A DNA stretch of 64,000 bases from contig JAKOVD010000147.1 in the NCBI GenBank assembly GCA_029782215.1, forward strand, positions 124,001-188,000, in the 5' to 3' direction. Origin of the DNA: Chloroflexota bacterium. GTDB taxonomy: Bacteria; Chloroflexota; Anaerolineae; J102. Shown piece by piece: positions 44,074 to 51,627 of the stretch (positions are counted from its first letter, which is position 1; each line of letters starts with the position of its first letter). The notes beneath the pieces are model-generated. The model saw nothing but the letters and a program-made list of their open reading frames with translations. It made no database searches and had not been told where the DNA came from. The translations under genes were made by a program, and so were the position numbers.

Positions 44074-45279
44074 TCAGGCCTGAAGAAAGGAATAATCGTG
44101 GTCGTCGACGATGTAGTAGGGCTGGTCGCGACCGGTTTTGGGGCCCTTCCGCAACTTGCCTCCGATTACCAGGTCATGTATCGCATGGTTAACGTTGCTG
44201 GGATCGCGGCTGAGGTGCTCGGCAATCCGCTTATTGGTGGGTACTTCACCGAGGTCAGCGAGTGCACGCACGGCAATCAGTATCTCGCCCTTGAGGGTAT
44301 CGGCAAGAACCTGTCCAGCATCACCCAGGAGCTTCCACGTGCAGGTCTCGGCGTCGAAATCAAGCGCTAGCTCGCGCTCGTCGAGGTCTCTACCTATGAT
44401 CTTGAGAGTAGCGCCGCGTTTGCCACTATTGCGATACAGGCCAAGCGCCGCATCGGCAACTGCTGACTTTCCCGTTGAGCCGAGAATGTCATCGATTGCA
44501 CCTCCTTCGAAGCCTCCTGACTTCCTGTGATGGTCGACAAGCAGAAGTGAGGCGTTCGCTTCCAGAGCAGCGCGTTGCGGGGGACCGAGCATCTGGGTGG
44601 TTTCGCCGTAGTCCTGGTGGTCGATTCCGCCCATCCAACGACCAGAGGTATCGACGATGACTAATCCATGGCGACCGCTTTCGAGGTCTTTCACCAACTG
44701 GTTTCCCCCACTCCGGTCAACCGAGGGCGGATCCAGTCGAAACTCAATTTGGGCATATCTAGGTACGCGCTGCCTTATGAGACGATCTTGAATCCGCATT
44801 GGCGAGTCCTCCAGTGCGTAGTAGAGAACTGGCCGCTGCTCGACTTGCTGACCGAACAATACTGCCCCAGAACCAACGGCTGCGGCGCACTGCATGGCGA
44901 GAAGACTCTTGCCGACTTTGGGCCTTCCGGCAACCACGGTCATACCCGGTGGCAGGAGGTCAGGAACTATGTACGGAATCTTGGGGAATTGTCTGTCAAG
45001 GAGTTCCGGGATGGTCCATGTCCGCTTCCGCGGATCGGCTTGCGCCAACATGGCATCTCGAAAGATAGGATCCTGTTCCATTCGCCACTGCACCTCGGCC
45101 TTGACGGCAGTGACGTCGTGCGTACTGGCCGACACCTGCAAGATGGCAATCATGTGAGGCCCTATATGCTCGGACAACAGGTTCACATCTGGTGAGTTAC
45201 CGTTCGACCTGCCCGCGGCCAAATCGTTGATGAAGTTGACTGCCAACCTGTCAGCAGACACGATCACTGGGTTACTCAT
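44074..45279 (-). CDS. RepA-like AAA ATPase (replicative helicase type)
   Basis: A 401-residue protein. A RecA-fold ATPase core starts near residue 100: Walker A in VVAGRPKVGKSLLA, Walker B-like HGLVIVDTSGRW and a sensor-like LLLVDHHRKSGGFEGGAIDD. This matches the RepA/RSF1010-type hexameric helicase group (AAA_25). The C-terminus carries a winged-helix-like stretch PTNKRIAEHLSRDPSNVNHA. GAGGAG precedes ATG 45279, which overlaps the previous stop by 4 bp. With iterons directly downstream it probably serves replication of the excised circle; a phage-type accessory ATPase is the alternative. Confidence 0.8.
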   Translation of the reverse strand: MSNPVIVSADRLAVNFINDLAAGRSNGNSPDVNLLSEHIGPHMIAILQVSASTHDVTAVKAEVQWRMEQDPIFRDAMLAQADPRKRTWTIPELLDRQFPKIPYIVPDLLPPGMTVVAGRPKVGKSLLAMQCAAAVGSGAVLFGQQVEQRPVLYYALEDSPMRIQDRLIRQRVPRYAQIEFRLDPPSVDRSGGNQLVKDLESGRHGLVIVDTSGRWMGGIDHQDYGETTQMLGPPQRAALEANASLLLVDHHRKSGGFEGGAIDDILGSTGKSAVADAALGLYRNSGKRGATLKIIGRDLDERELALDFDAETCTWKLLGDAGQVLADTLKGEILIAVRALADLGEVPTNKRIAEHLSRDPSNVNHAIHDLVIGGKLRKGPKTGRDQPYYIVDDHDYSFLQA

Positions 45280-45527
45280 TGGGACTCCTCGATCTGTGGA
45301 TGGGTGTGTTGGGAGACTTCCACAGACTCCCAGAATACAGACATGTCGAAGCTCTGTTCGTCGGTGACGTCCAAGTTGGCAGCGTATGTATTGCAAGTGC
45401 GCGCAAGACACATGCTGTGAATCCTAAGCAATCTTGCTCCAAGGTCGACGCAGTCAAGCGCAGAACCGACCAGAACCATCGGCCCAGGTTGTGCTGCAAA
45501 CTGCGACCAGTCAACCCTACTCGACAT
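45276..45527 (-). CDS. 83-residue element protein, function unknown
   Basis: Begins MSSRVDWSQFAAQPGPMVLV and ends in ESVEVSQHTHPQIEESQ. No family recognised. It overlaps the preceding gene by 11 bp and the RepA-like gene by 4 bp, so all three are co-translated. Confidence 0.5.
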   Translation of the reverse strand: MSSRVDWSQFAAQPGPMVLVGSALDCVDLGARLLRIHSMCLARTCNTYAANLDVTDEQSFDMSVFWESVEVSQHTHPQIEESQ

Positions 45528-45759
45528 CGTCAGTCGTCACATCCTCTGAGTTGAGACCTAGTGCCGTCCAAGTGCAACTGACCGGCCCCTCGGCTTCCTG
45601 CTGAGTCGTTCTGGAGTCAATAAGCCCACGCGCCCGTGCCTCTGCAGCGAGTAACCGACGGATGATAGAAGCTTGCGACACGCCCTCGCGCCGAGCGAGT
45701 TGCCACACAACGCGGCGTTCCTGTGATGTCAGCATGATCGGAAAACGTATTCTTCGCAT
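45517..45759 (-). CDS. ribbon-helix-helix-like small regulator candidate
   Basis: An 80-residue protein starting MRRIRFPIMLTSQERRVVWQ. It has a beta strand followed by LARREGVSQASIIRRLLAAE, the arrangement of CopG/Arc-type ribbon-helix-helix DNA-binding proteins. It is first in the replication operon, where plasmid copy-number regulators usually sit. TTGAGG precedes ATG 45759. A perfect 16-bp palindrome with T-tract lies just upstream. Confidence 0.65.
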   Translation of the reverse strand: MRRIRFPIMLTSQERRVVWQLARREGVSQASIIRRLLAAEARARGLIDSRTTQQEAEGPVSCTWTALGLNSEDVTTDDVE

Positions 45760-45770
45760 CGAAACCTCAA

Positions 45771-45808
45771 CAAAAAAGTAGAGCCAGTTGGTCAACTGGC
45801 TCTACTTT
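45771..45808 (-). terminator. perfect 16-bp palindrome with T-tract abutting the RHH gene's ribosome binding site
   Basis: AAAGTAGAGCCAGTTG (45775-45790) and its exact complement (45793-45808) are separated by 2 bp, with TTTTTTG on the minus strand. It works as a terminator or attenuator, and its symmetry also fits an operator. Confidence 0.75.
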
Positions 45809-45835
45809 GGCACATATCGAAGCAGACATGGGCGG

Positions 45836-45875
45836 ACTCCTCCAAACTCCTCCAAACTCCTCCAAACTCCTCTAA
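45836..45875. repeat. four tandem 10-bp repeats
   Basis: ACTCCTCCAA is repeated three times exactly and once as ACTCCTCTAA. On the minus strand each unit contains GGAGGAGT, a Shine-Dalgarno-like core. The array begins at the stop codon of the 45872-46708 gene. Confidence 0.85.
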
Positions 45876-46708
45876 GGAGGCAAAAGCGTGCTAGGAACTT
45901 CAAGCGAAGGGTCATACCAACCCATACCTATATACCTCTTGAAGGTATCACGATCGATCCGCTCGTAGGCGCAGGCGGCAGTCATGGAATCCGCGTGCTT
46001 TTCCATTCGCCGAAGCACAGCGTTGACGCGCTGTTGCACGTCAGGCCTTGGCTGAGGCTGACTCTGCAAGGATCTAGCTCTTGGAGCGACCCCACCAGAA
46101 GGCGGTTCAGTTGCATCGCCCGTCGACGATCCCATACCGACTCTTGACTTCAACTGCTCCAGCGCTTCAGTAAGTGCGTCAAAGTACGTCGTGAAGTACG
46201 TTGGCAGAAGGCAGAAGTGACGCACTTCTACAAGCTCACTGCCTAGGCTGGCAACATCGACTCGGATAGCGGCGCGTGGGTCCCCCGTCCATCCCAAGGG
46301 ACGCTCGACTTCGTCAGGTGTCGGTAAAGTTGGGCGTCCGATTGAGCCCAGAATGTCTAGGATTTCAAAACGACGGACACCACTATCCTCTCGGTTATCT
46401 ACTGTCGTCACAAGCGCACTCTGCCGGAACTGCAACGGCACTTTCTCGTATTCGCGCTTGATGAATGCGGAGAGCCAATTGGCAAAACCGTCTTCCGTCA
46501 ACTTCAACACCAGCGGTTGACCCGCGAGATGGTCCGGTGCGTCCGGATTCCAGCCGCGCAGTGCCGGCGCGATATGGTCTCTGGCAAACCGCTTGTATAA
46601 ATCGTCTGTATCTAGCGCAGGTTGCCCCGGGCTACTGGCCGCCGCAATACTGCCTTCTAGGTTCTCAATCGGGCTACTACCGTTGTCGGGCTGTTGGTCG
46701 TCGGTCAT
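45872..46708 (-). CDS. 278-residue element protein, function unknown
   Basis: Begins MTDDQQPDNGSSPIENLEGS, a low-complexity acidic start. A folded middle part lies at about 40-190 (YKRFARDHIAPALRGWNPDA, WLSAFIKREYEKVPLQF). A Pro/Ser-rich linker and a C-terminal helical region (CAYERIDRDTFKRYIGMGWY) follow. No family is recognised. It is the first gene inside the right end. ATG 46708 has GTGAGAG some 6-12 nt upstream; an in-frame extension to 46747 is possible. Confidence 0.6.
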   Translation of the reverse strand: MTDDQQPDNGSSPIENLEGSIAAASSPGQPALDTDDLYKRFARDHIAPALRGWNPDAPDHLAGQPLVLKLTEDGFANWLSAFIKREYEKVPLQFRQSALVTTVDNREDSGVRRFEILDILGSIGRPTLPTPDEVERPLGWTGDPRAAIRVDVASLGSELVEVRHFCLLPTYFTTYFDALTEALEQLKSRVGMGSSTGDATEPPSGGVAPRARSLQSQPQPRPDVQQRVNAVLRRMEKHADSMTAACAYERIDRDTFKRYIGMGWYDPSLEVPSTLLPP

Positions 46709-46791
46709 AGTACTCTCACTTTCAAACTCGGAGACTAGGAGGACCACATAGACTGGTTTCTGCTATTGGGCAATGGTCAGTACGAAATGTT

Positions 46792-47475
46792 TCACACGTT
46801 CTCCGCATTTGCGACCACTATACGAGCATGTTGTGGCCCCCCCGCCGCCGCCACCTCAAGCGCCCGCTTCACGTGCTCCTGCCCCTTGACATCCGCCAGG
46901 TCCACGGGGTAGCGGATCTCGCTGTGGTGTTCGGCCCGGATGCGTGGCTGAGGCGGGATGGGCGCCACCCCGGACAGATGGTTGACCAGGTGGGTGAGAT
47001 GGTCAACGGGAATGATCTCGATGCCATCGATGAGCGCGGCCTCGGCGGCATCCACTTCCGGCACGTACAGCCGGCGAAAACCCTGGCGCCTGGCGAAGTC
47101 AGCCATGGGCAGGATGCCGTTGACATGACGCAGGGCGCCGTCCAGGGCCAGCTCGCCGATGAACGAGGACTCCTCCAGGCTGTCCAGAGGCACCTGGTCG
47201 GTCGCCGCCAGGACGCCGACCGCGATGGGCAGATCATAGGCCGGCCCCCGTTTGGGCAGGTCGGCCGGGGCCAGGTTCACCGTATAGTTGCCCATGGGAA
47301 AGCGCAGCCCGCTGTTGCGGATGGCTGCCCGCATACGCACCTTCGATTCCTGGACGGCGGCATCCGGCAGGCCGACCATGACGAAATTGGACATGCCTCC
47401 GCCCTTGTCGATCTCAACGTCGATAATCTGGCCGTCGAGACCCAGAACGGCACACGAGTGGACTTTGGCCAGCAT
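46792..47475 (-). pseudogene. comM: N-terminal half of comM (yifB)
   Basis: The first 217 codons or so encode the ComM/YifB N-terminal ChlI-like domain: MLAKVHSCAVLGLDG, FVMVGLPDAAVQESKVRMRA and LPIAVGVLAATDQVPLDS, up to ADVKGQEHVKRALEVAAAGG. After the attachment core the frame continues into element sequence and stops at 46792. Seven C residues at 46837-46843 (plus strand) put this half one base out of frame with the C-terminal half; six would restore AAAGGHNML. ATG 47475 fits the family start. Confidence 0.9.
46824..46838. repeat. attR core
   Basis: Second copy of GAGCATGTTGTGGCC. To its left is the element arm CTCCGCATTTGCGACCAC (46802-46819); to its right is comM. Confidence 0.85.
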
Positions 47476-47580
47476 AGGCTTTGCGGGGAACGGCGTGTGG
47501 CAGCGTCGATGAACAGGCGGAGAGCCGGACAACTCTCCCGGCCCGGCGAGGAACCCAGAAAGTCACGAAGCTTACACTTG

Positions 47581-47586
47581 ATTATA
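47581..47586 (-). promoter_or_regulatory. -10 element of comM
   Basis: Perfect TATAAT on the minus strand, 105 bp upstream of ATG 47475. No clear -35. Confidence 0.4.
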
Positions 47587-47654
47587 GTACGACTGGATCG
47601 TATCCGCGTAATCTCCTGCCGCCAGAGGAATTGCTGGGATAGAGCCCCAAAGCC

Positions 47655-47685
47655 AAAAAGAAGACCCACGACAAGGTGTCGTGGG
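47655..47685 (-). terminator. terminator of the DUF308 gene
   Basis: 9-bp perfect stem CCCACGACA / TGTCGTGGG with a 3-nt loop, followed on the minus strand by TCTTCTTTTTGG. Confidence 0.75.
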
Positions 47686-47732
47686 CCTTCCACTCAAAAC
47701 CTGAAAGACGGCGCCAGCGCCCTCCAGCCGGA

Positions 47733-48587
47733 TCAGGCGTTGGGAGTGGTTGCCGGGGGTTCAGCGCCCGCAGGTGCCGGCGCGGCGGCAGACGAGCCCG
47801 CATCCCCTGCCGGCGTCACGGCTGCGTCTGGCGTCACGCTGGCGTCCAGCGCCACGCTGGCCTGCGCATCGGGAGCGGCGGTGGGAGCAGGCGCCGCGGG
47901 GGCGGCTGCCGGTGGCAGAGGGGCGCTGACGACCGGTGCAGGAGTCACGGGCTTGGGCGCGGCGGCAGCCGGCGCCGTGACCGGGGCGGCGACCGCTGCC
48001 GGTGGCGCCGCAGGGGCCGCTGTGTCGGCCGCGGCTGCTTCAGCGTCGTCCTCTCCCTTGCCGCTGCGGGTCAGGAAGGCCCACACGACCAGCAGAGCGC
48101 CCACGATCAGCAGCACCAGAACGGTGACATTCTTCATGCTGATCTCGGAGCCCCGGTCGACGAAGACGGCCAGACCCCAGAGCACCAGCAGGCCATTGAT
48201 CAGGACGTTCACCCAGCGCATCGGGCGGCCGCGACGGGCAAAAAGAGACACCCAGATGCCCAGACCGCCGTAGGCGATCAGCCCAATCGCCAGGATGATG
48301 TAGGCAGTCGGCAGGTCGATCCAGCCCGGCTTGAGCCAGGCCATGAGCAGAAGCACGCCACCAAAGAGGATGCCCACGAGGCCGCGGAATCGTCTCGCCC
48401 GCGACCGCAGCACCAGGCGTCTGAACATGTTGCCGAAGAAATCGACCAGCCCGGAGACCAGCAGGAAGACGGCAGCCAGGGCGCCGAGATAGAACCAGGC
48501 CTGGGTTGGCGCCGCCAGCATGTAGAATCCCAGGGCGAGGGCCACAATGCCCTCAATTAGGATAAGCCACCACGATTGATTCTTCAT
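47733..48587 (-). CDS. DUF308 (HdeD-like) membrane protein with long Ala/Pro tail
   Basis: A 284-residue protein. The first 200 residues hold about six hydrophobic helices with the DUF308 flavour (WWLILIEGIVALALGFYMLA, IILAIGLIAYGGLGIWVSLF, VLVLLIVGALLVVWAFLTRS). The last 85 residues are Ala/Pro/Val low complexity, probably cytoplasmic or surface-exposed. HdeD relatives are linked to acid stress in enterics; the role here is unknown. AAGGAG precedes ATG 48587, with a promoter 47-75 bp upstream. Confidence 0.75.
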   Translation of the reverse strand: MKNQSWWLILIEGIVALALGFYMLAAPTQAWFYLGALAAVFLLVSGLVDFFGNMFRRLVLRSRARRFRGLVGILFGGVLLLMAWLKPGWIDLPTAYIILAIGLIAYGGLGIWVSLFARRGRPMRWVNVLINGLLVLWGLAVFVDRGSEISMKNVTVLVLLIVGALLVVWAFLTRSGKGEDDAEAAAADTAAPAAPPAAVAAPVTAPAAAAPKPVTPAPVVSAPLPPAAAPAAPAPTAAPDAQASVALDASVTPDAAVTPAGDAGSSAAAPAPAGAEPPATTPNA

Positions 48588-48633
48588 GAGATCATTGCTC
48601 CTTGAGAAGGGCGTGAGAAGAAATGTTCCATCC

Positions 48634-48662
48634 ATTATAGGTTCGGCTTCGGGACGGCACAA
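48634..48662 (-). promoter_or_regulatory. promoter of the DUF308 gene
   Basis: TTGTGC (48662-48657), 17-bp spacer, TATAAT (48639-48634) on the minus strand, identical boxes to the promoter at 1166-1194. Confidence 0.5.
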
Positions 48663-48835
48663 AGGCCATCATGAGGCAGGGAAAAATCTCCTGGAGACGT
48701 GCAGCCTTCTCCCCAGAGGTCCGGGAAGAGGTTGACACTCATCCGCGCAACGGCTACAGTTGGCGCCAGGGAGGCCTTCCAGCCGCCCCAAACGCCATGC
48801 GCCGGGACCTTCATTGCCACGGTCAGAGGAAGATC

Positions 48836-50635
48836 ATGCCGACCCGTTTCACGAACCAAAGCGTCGCCGAACAAATCCGCCTGATGGGCGATATTCTGCT
48901 CATCAAAGGCGAGAACCGCTTCCGCGTTCTGGCCTTCCAGAACGCCGCCGAGAGCATCAGCAACCTCGGCCAGGACATCAACGGTGTCTATGCCGCGGGC
49001 AGGCTCCAGGATATCCCCAACATCGGCAAGAGCATCGCCAATGACATCACCGAATTGCTGGAGACCGGGCAGATTCAGTACCTTGAGCAGCTCAAACAGG
49101 AAGTGCCGCTTGGGGTGGTGGACATGATGCAGGTGCCCGACATGGGGCCGAAGAAAGCGGCGCGGCTCTGGCAGGAGCTGGGCATCACCAGCGTCGCCGA
49201 GCTAAGGGCCGCGGCCCAGGAGGGCAAGCTGCGCACCCTCTCCGGCTTTGGCGCCAAGTCAGAGGAGAAGATCCTGCGCGGCATCGAGCTGATGGAGCGC
49301 CGCGGCGGCGACACCCGTTTGCCGCTGGGCGTCGCCCGCCCCGCCGTGCTCGATCTCGTCGCCAGCCTGGCAGCAGCCCTGCCTTCCGGCGCCCTGGACC
49401 AGGTGGAGCCTGCGGGCAGCGTGCGCCGCTGGAAGGAGACCGTGGGCGACCTGGACGTTCTGGCCACATTGGGGCCGGCCGGCAACGCCGAGCAGGTCAT
49501 GGCGGCCTTTCGCAGCCTGCCGCAGGTCAGCGATGTGGTGGTGAGTGGCGCCACCAAGACCCGCGTCCGGCTGGCCAACGGCCTCGAGTGCGACCTGCGG
49601 GTGGTCGAGCCCCGGCACTGGGGAGCGGCGCTGCAGTACTTCACCGGCAGCAAAGAACACAACGTGACGCTGCGTGAGCTGGCGCTGAAACAGGGCTGGA
49701 GCCTGAATGAATACGGCCTCACCGCCACCGGCAAGCCAGGCGGCGCCGGGCAGGCGGTGGAGGGCGAGGAACGCTTCTTCACCCGCGAGGAAGACCTCTA
49801 CGGCTTCCTCGGCCTGGATTGGGTGCCGCCGGAGATGCGAGAGGACCGGGGCGAGATCGACGCCGCCCGTGAGCACCGCCTCCCCCGCCTTGTGCAACGG
49901 GACGATCTGCTCGGAGAAGTCCACGGCCACTCCACCTGGAGCGATGGCACGGCCAGCATTGCCGAAATGGCCACCGCCGCCATCCAGCGCGGCTATCGCT
50001 ACTGGCTGGTGAGCGACCACAGCACCGGCCTGGGCATCGTCGGCGGTCTGGACGGCGAGCGTCTGCAACAGCAGGCTGCTGAGATACGCGACCTCAATGT
50101 CCGCTGGGCGGCAGAGGGCGTCGATTTTCGCCTGCTGCAGGGCATCGAGGTGGAGATCCTCGCCGACGGCGCCCTGGGACTTCCCGATGAGGTACTGGCG
50201 CTCCTCGACATCGTCGTCGCCAGCATCCACAGCAGCCAGCGCCAGGATCGCGAGACCATCACCGCCCGTTGCGTGCAGGCGGTGCGCAATCCCCATGTGG
50301 ACATCCTCGGCCACCCCACCGGCCGTTTGTTGGGGCGCCGTCCCCCCAGCGACATCGACCTCGAACACGTCCTGCAGGTCTGCGCCGAGACAGGCACGGT
50401 GGTCGAGATCAATGCGAACCCCAGTCGTCTCGATCTCAACGACGTCTACGCCCGGCGCGCCGTCGACCTCGGCTGCCGGATTGCCATCAGCACCGACGCC
50501 CACGCGCCCGGCGAGATGGACCTGGTCGCCTATGGCGTTGCCACCGCCCGGCGAGCCTGGCTGGCGCCGGAGGACGTCATCAACACAAGACCGGCCGCTG
50601 CCATGCTGGCGCTTCTCAAAGATCGGCGAGGGTGA
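48836..50635 (+). CDS. polX: family X DNA polymerase with C-terminal PHP domain
   Basis: A 599-residue repair polymerase of the bacterial PolX type. Helix-hairpin-helix parts are at about 40-110 ([26 protein letters not shown]). The nucleotidyltransferase centre [16 protein letters not shown] is near residue 196 with the two catalytic Asp, and the third Asp is in ECDLRVV near 252. The PHP domain (about 355-599) has [19 protein letters not shown] and [11 protein letters not shown] metal-binding segments, giving a 3'-5' exonuclease or AP-site activity in studied relatives. GAGGAAG precedes ATG 48836. The acetyltransferase gene follows after 6 bp. Confidence 0.92.
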   Translation: MPTRFTNQSVAEQIRLMGDILLIKGENRFRVLAFQNAAESISNLGQDINGVYAAGRLQDIPNIGKSIANDITELLETGQIQYLEQLKQEVPLGVVDMMQVPDMGPKKAARLWQELGITSVAELRAAAQEGKLRTLSGFGAKSEEKILRGIELMERRGGDTRLPLGVARPAVLDLVASLAAALPSGALDQVEPAGSVRRWKETVGDLDVLATLGPAGNAEQVMAAFRSLPQVSDVVVSGATKTRVRLANGLECDLRVVEPRHWGAALQYFTGSKEHNVTLRELALKQGWSLNEYGLTATGKPGGAGQAVEGEERFFTREEDLYGFLGLDWVPPEMREDRGEIDAAREHRLPRLVQRDDLLGEVHGHSTWSDGTASIAEMATAAIQRGYRYWLVSDHSTGLGIVGGLDGERLQQQAAEIRDLNVRWAAEGVDFRLLQGIEVEILADGALGLPDEVLALLDIVVASIHSSQRQDRETITARCVQAVRNPHVDILGHPTGRLLGRRPPSDIDLEHVLQVCAETGTVVEINANPSRLDLNDVYARRAVDLGCRIAISTDAHAPGEMDLVAYGVATARRAWLAPEDVINTRPAAAMLALLKDRRG

Positions 50636-50641
50636 GGCGCT

Positions 50642-51415
50642 GTGGACACCGCCGAAATCCTGGCGCTCTACGACCAGGAGCAGCGTATCGACATCACCTA
50701 TCCTGGCATGCGCAAGGATGTGCTTCCGCATGTAGTCCGTTTCGTCCGCGCTGCCCCCGGCGGGAGCTTCGTTCTCTACAGCCGCCTCAACGAGGCCAAC
50801 GCCGACGCCGTCATTGCCGAGCAAATCGCCTATTTCCGGCAGGAAGGCCGCTTTTTCGAATGGAAGGCCTACGCCCACGACACACCGCCTGACTTGCCGG
50901 CCCGCTTGGGGAGCCAGGGCCTGACCGTTGGCGAGCCTGAGGCCATCATGGCGCTCGACCTCGAAGAGGCACCGCCCGCCCTGTTGGCGCCGCCTACGGC
51001 CGACGTCCGCCTTCTCACCCACCGCGACCAGATCGAGGACGTCATCAGGGTCGAAGAACTGGTCTGGGGTGGCGACTTTGGCTGGATGAAACAGCGTCTC
51101 GGCGACCACATAGACATTCCCGGCTACCTTTCGGTCTATGTGGCTTATGTCGAGCAGCAGCCCGCCTGTGCAGGCTGGGTGTACTTCGATCGGTCCGGTC
51201 GTTTTGCCAGCCTGTGGGGCGGCTCAACGGTGGGGGAGCAGCGCGGACGTGGCCTGTATACGGCGGTGCTTGCCGCCCGTGTCCAGGAGGCGCGGCAGCG
51301 CGGCTATCGCTTCCTGACCATCGACGCCAGCCCTATGAGCCAGCCTATCGTCGCCAGGCACGGCTTTCGTGTTCTGACCTACGCCTACCCCTGCGAAAGC
51401 GACGAGCCCGCGTAG
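50642..51415 (+). CDS. GNAT-family N-acetyltransferase
   Basis: A 257-residue protein. The C-terminal GNAT domain (about 120-255) has the acetyl-CoA loop GEQRGRGLYTAVLAARVQEA and the later strand FLTIDASPMSQPIVARHGF. The N-terminal half is a family-specific extension. The acceptor is unknown. It starts with GTG 6 bp after polX (GAGG upstream), so it is probably co-transcribed. Confidence 0.85.
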   Translation: MDTAEILALYDQEQRIDITYPGMRKDVLPHVVRFVRAAPGGSFVLYSRLNEANADAVIAEQIAYFRQEGRFFEWKAYAHDTPPDLPARLGSQGLTVGEPEAIMALDLEEAPPALLAPPTADVRLLTHRDQIEDVIRVEELVWGGDFGWMKQRLGDHIDIPGYLSVYVAYVEQQPACAGWVYFDRSGRFASLWGGSTVGEQRGRGLYTAVLAARVQEARQRGYRFLTIDASPMSQPIVARHGFRVLTYAYPCESDEPA

Positions 51416-51470
51416 GGGCAACCGCGGCTGGCTAGATAGGATCGGGACGAGGAGCCGCCCCGCCGAGCAG

Positions 51471-51517
51471 CGACCGTCAGGGAGCTGTCTTCGCCCTATA
51501 CCACTCCCTGACGGTCG
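51471..51517. repeat. intergenic palindromic repeat, copy 2 (intact)
   Basis: Perfect 14-bp inverted repeat CGACCGTCAGGGAG / CTCCCTGACGGTCG around a 19-bp centre. Inverted copy of 6623-6668. Confidence 0.8.
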
Positions 51518-51548
51518 TGGCTCAGCAGACAGCCGTACAGCAGAGCAG

Positions 51549-51582
51549 CGACCGTGAGGGAGCTGCCTTCGCCCTATACCTC
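51549..51582. repeat. intergenic palindromic repeat, copy 3 (right arm lost)
   Basis: AGCAGCGACCGTGAGGGAGC and the following spacer TTCGCCCTATACC repeat copy 2 in the same orientation, 78 bp away; the right arm has decayed. Confidence 0.65.
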
Positions 51583-51627
51583 GCCCGCCGACTGTAGCGC
51601 GGGACTTTGGTCCGCACCCGGCCCTAC

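Larger units (their letters stand above)
31646..46838. mobile_element. 15.2-kb serine-integrase element integrated in comM
   Basis: A 15-bp direct repeat GAGCATGTTGTGGCC bounds the element (31646-31660 and 46824-46838). The two comM halves flank it in the correct order. A large serine recombinase lies at the left end. Joining the ends gives an 18-bp-arm imperfect palindrome centred on AG in the repeat, as expected for attP. Contents include a RepA-like ATPase with iterons, an ArdC-like antirestriction protein, small phage/plasmid-like genes, a nuclease/surface-protein cargo operon and a PLD-type nuclease. No capsid, terminase or conjugation genes were recognised. Confidence 0.92.

Noticed and set aside
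31646-46838. Prophage
   Set aside because: No capsid, tail, portal or large terminase gene is recognised in 15 kb; contents fit a small integrative/replicative element better.
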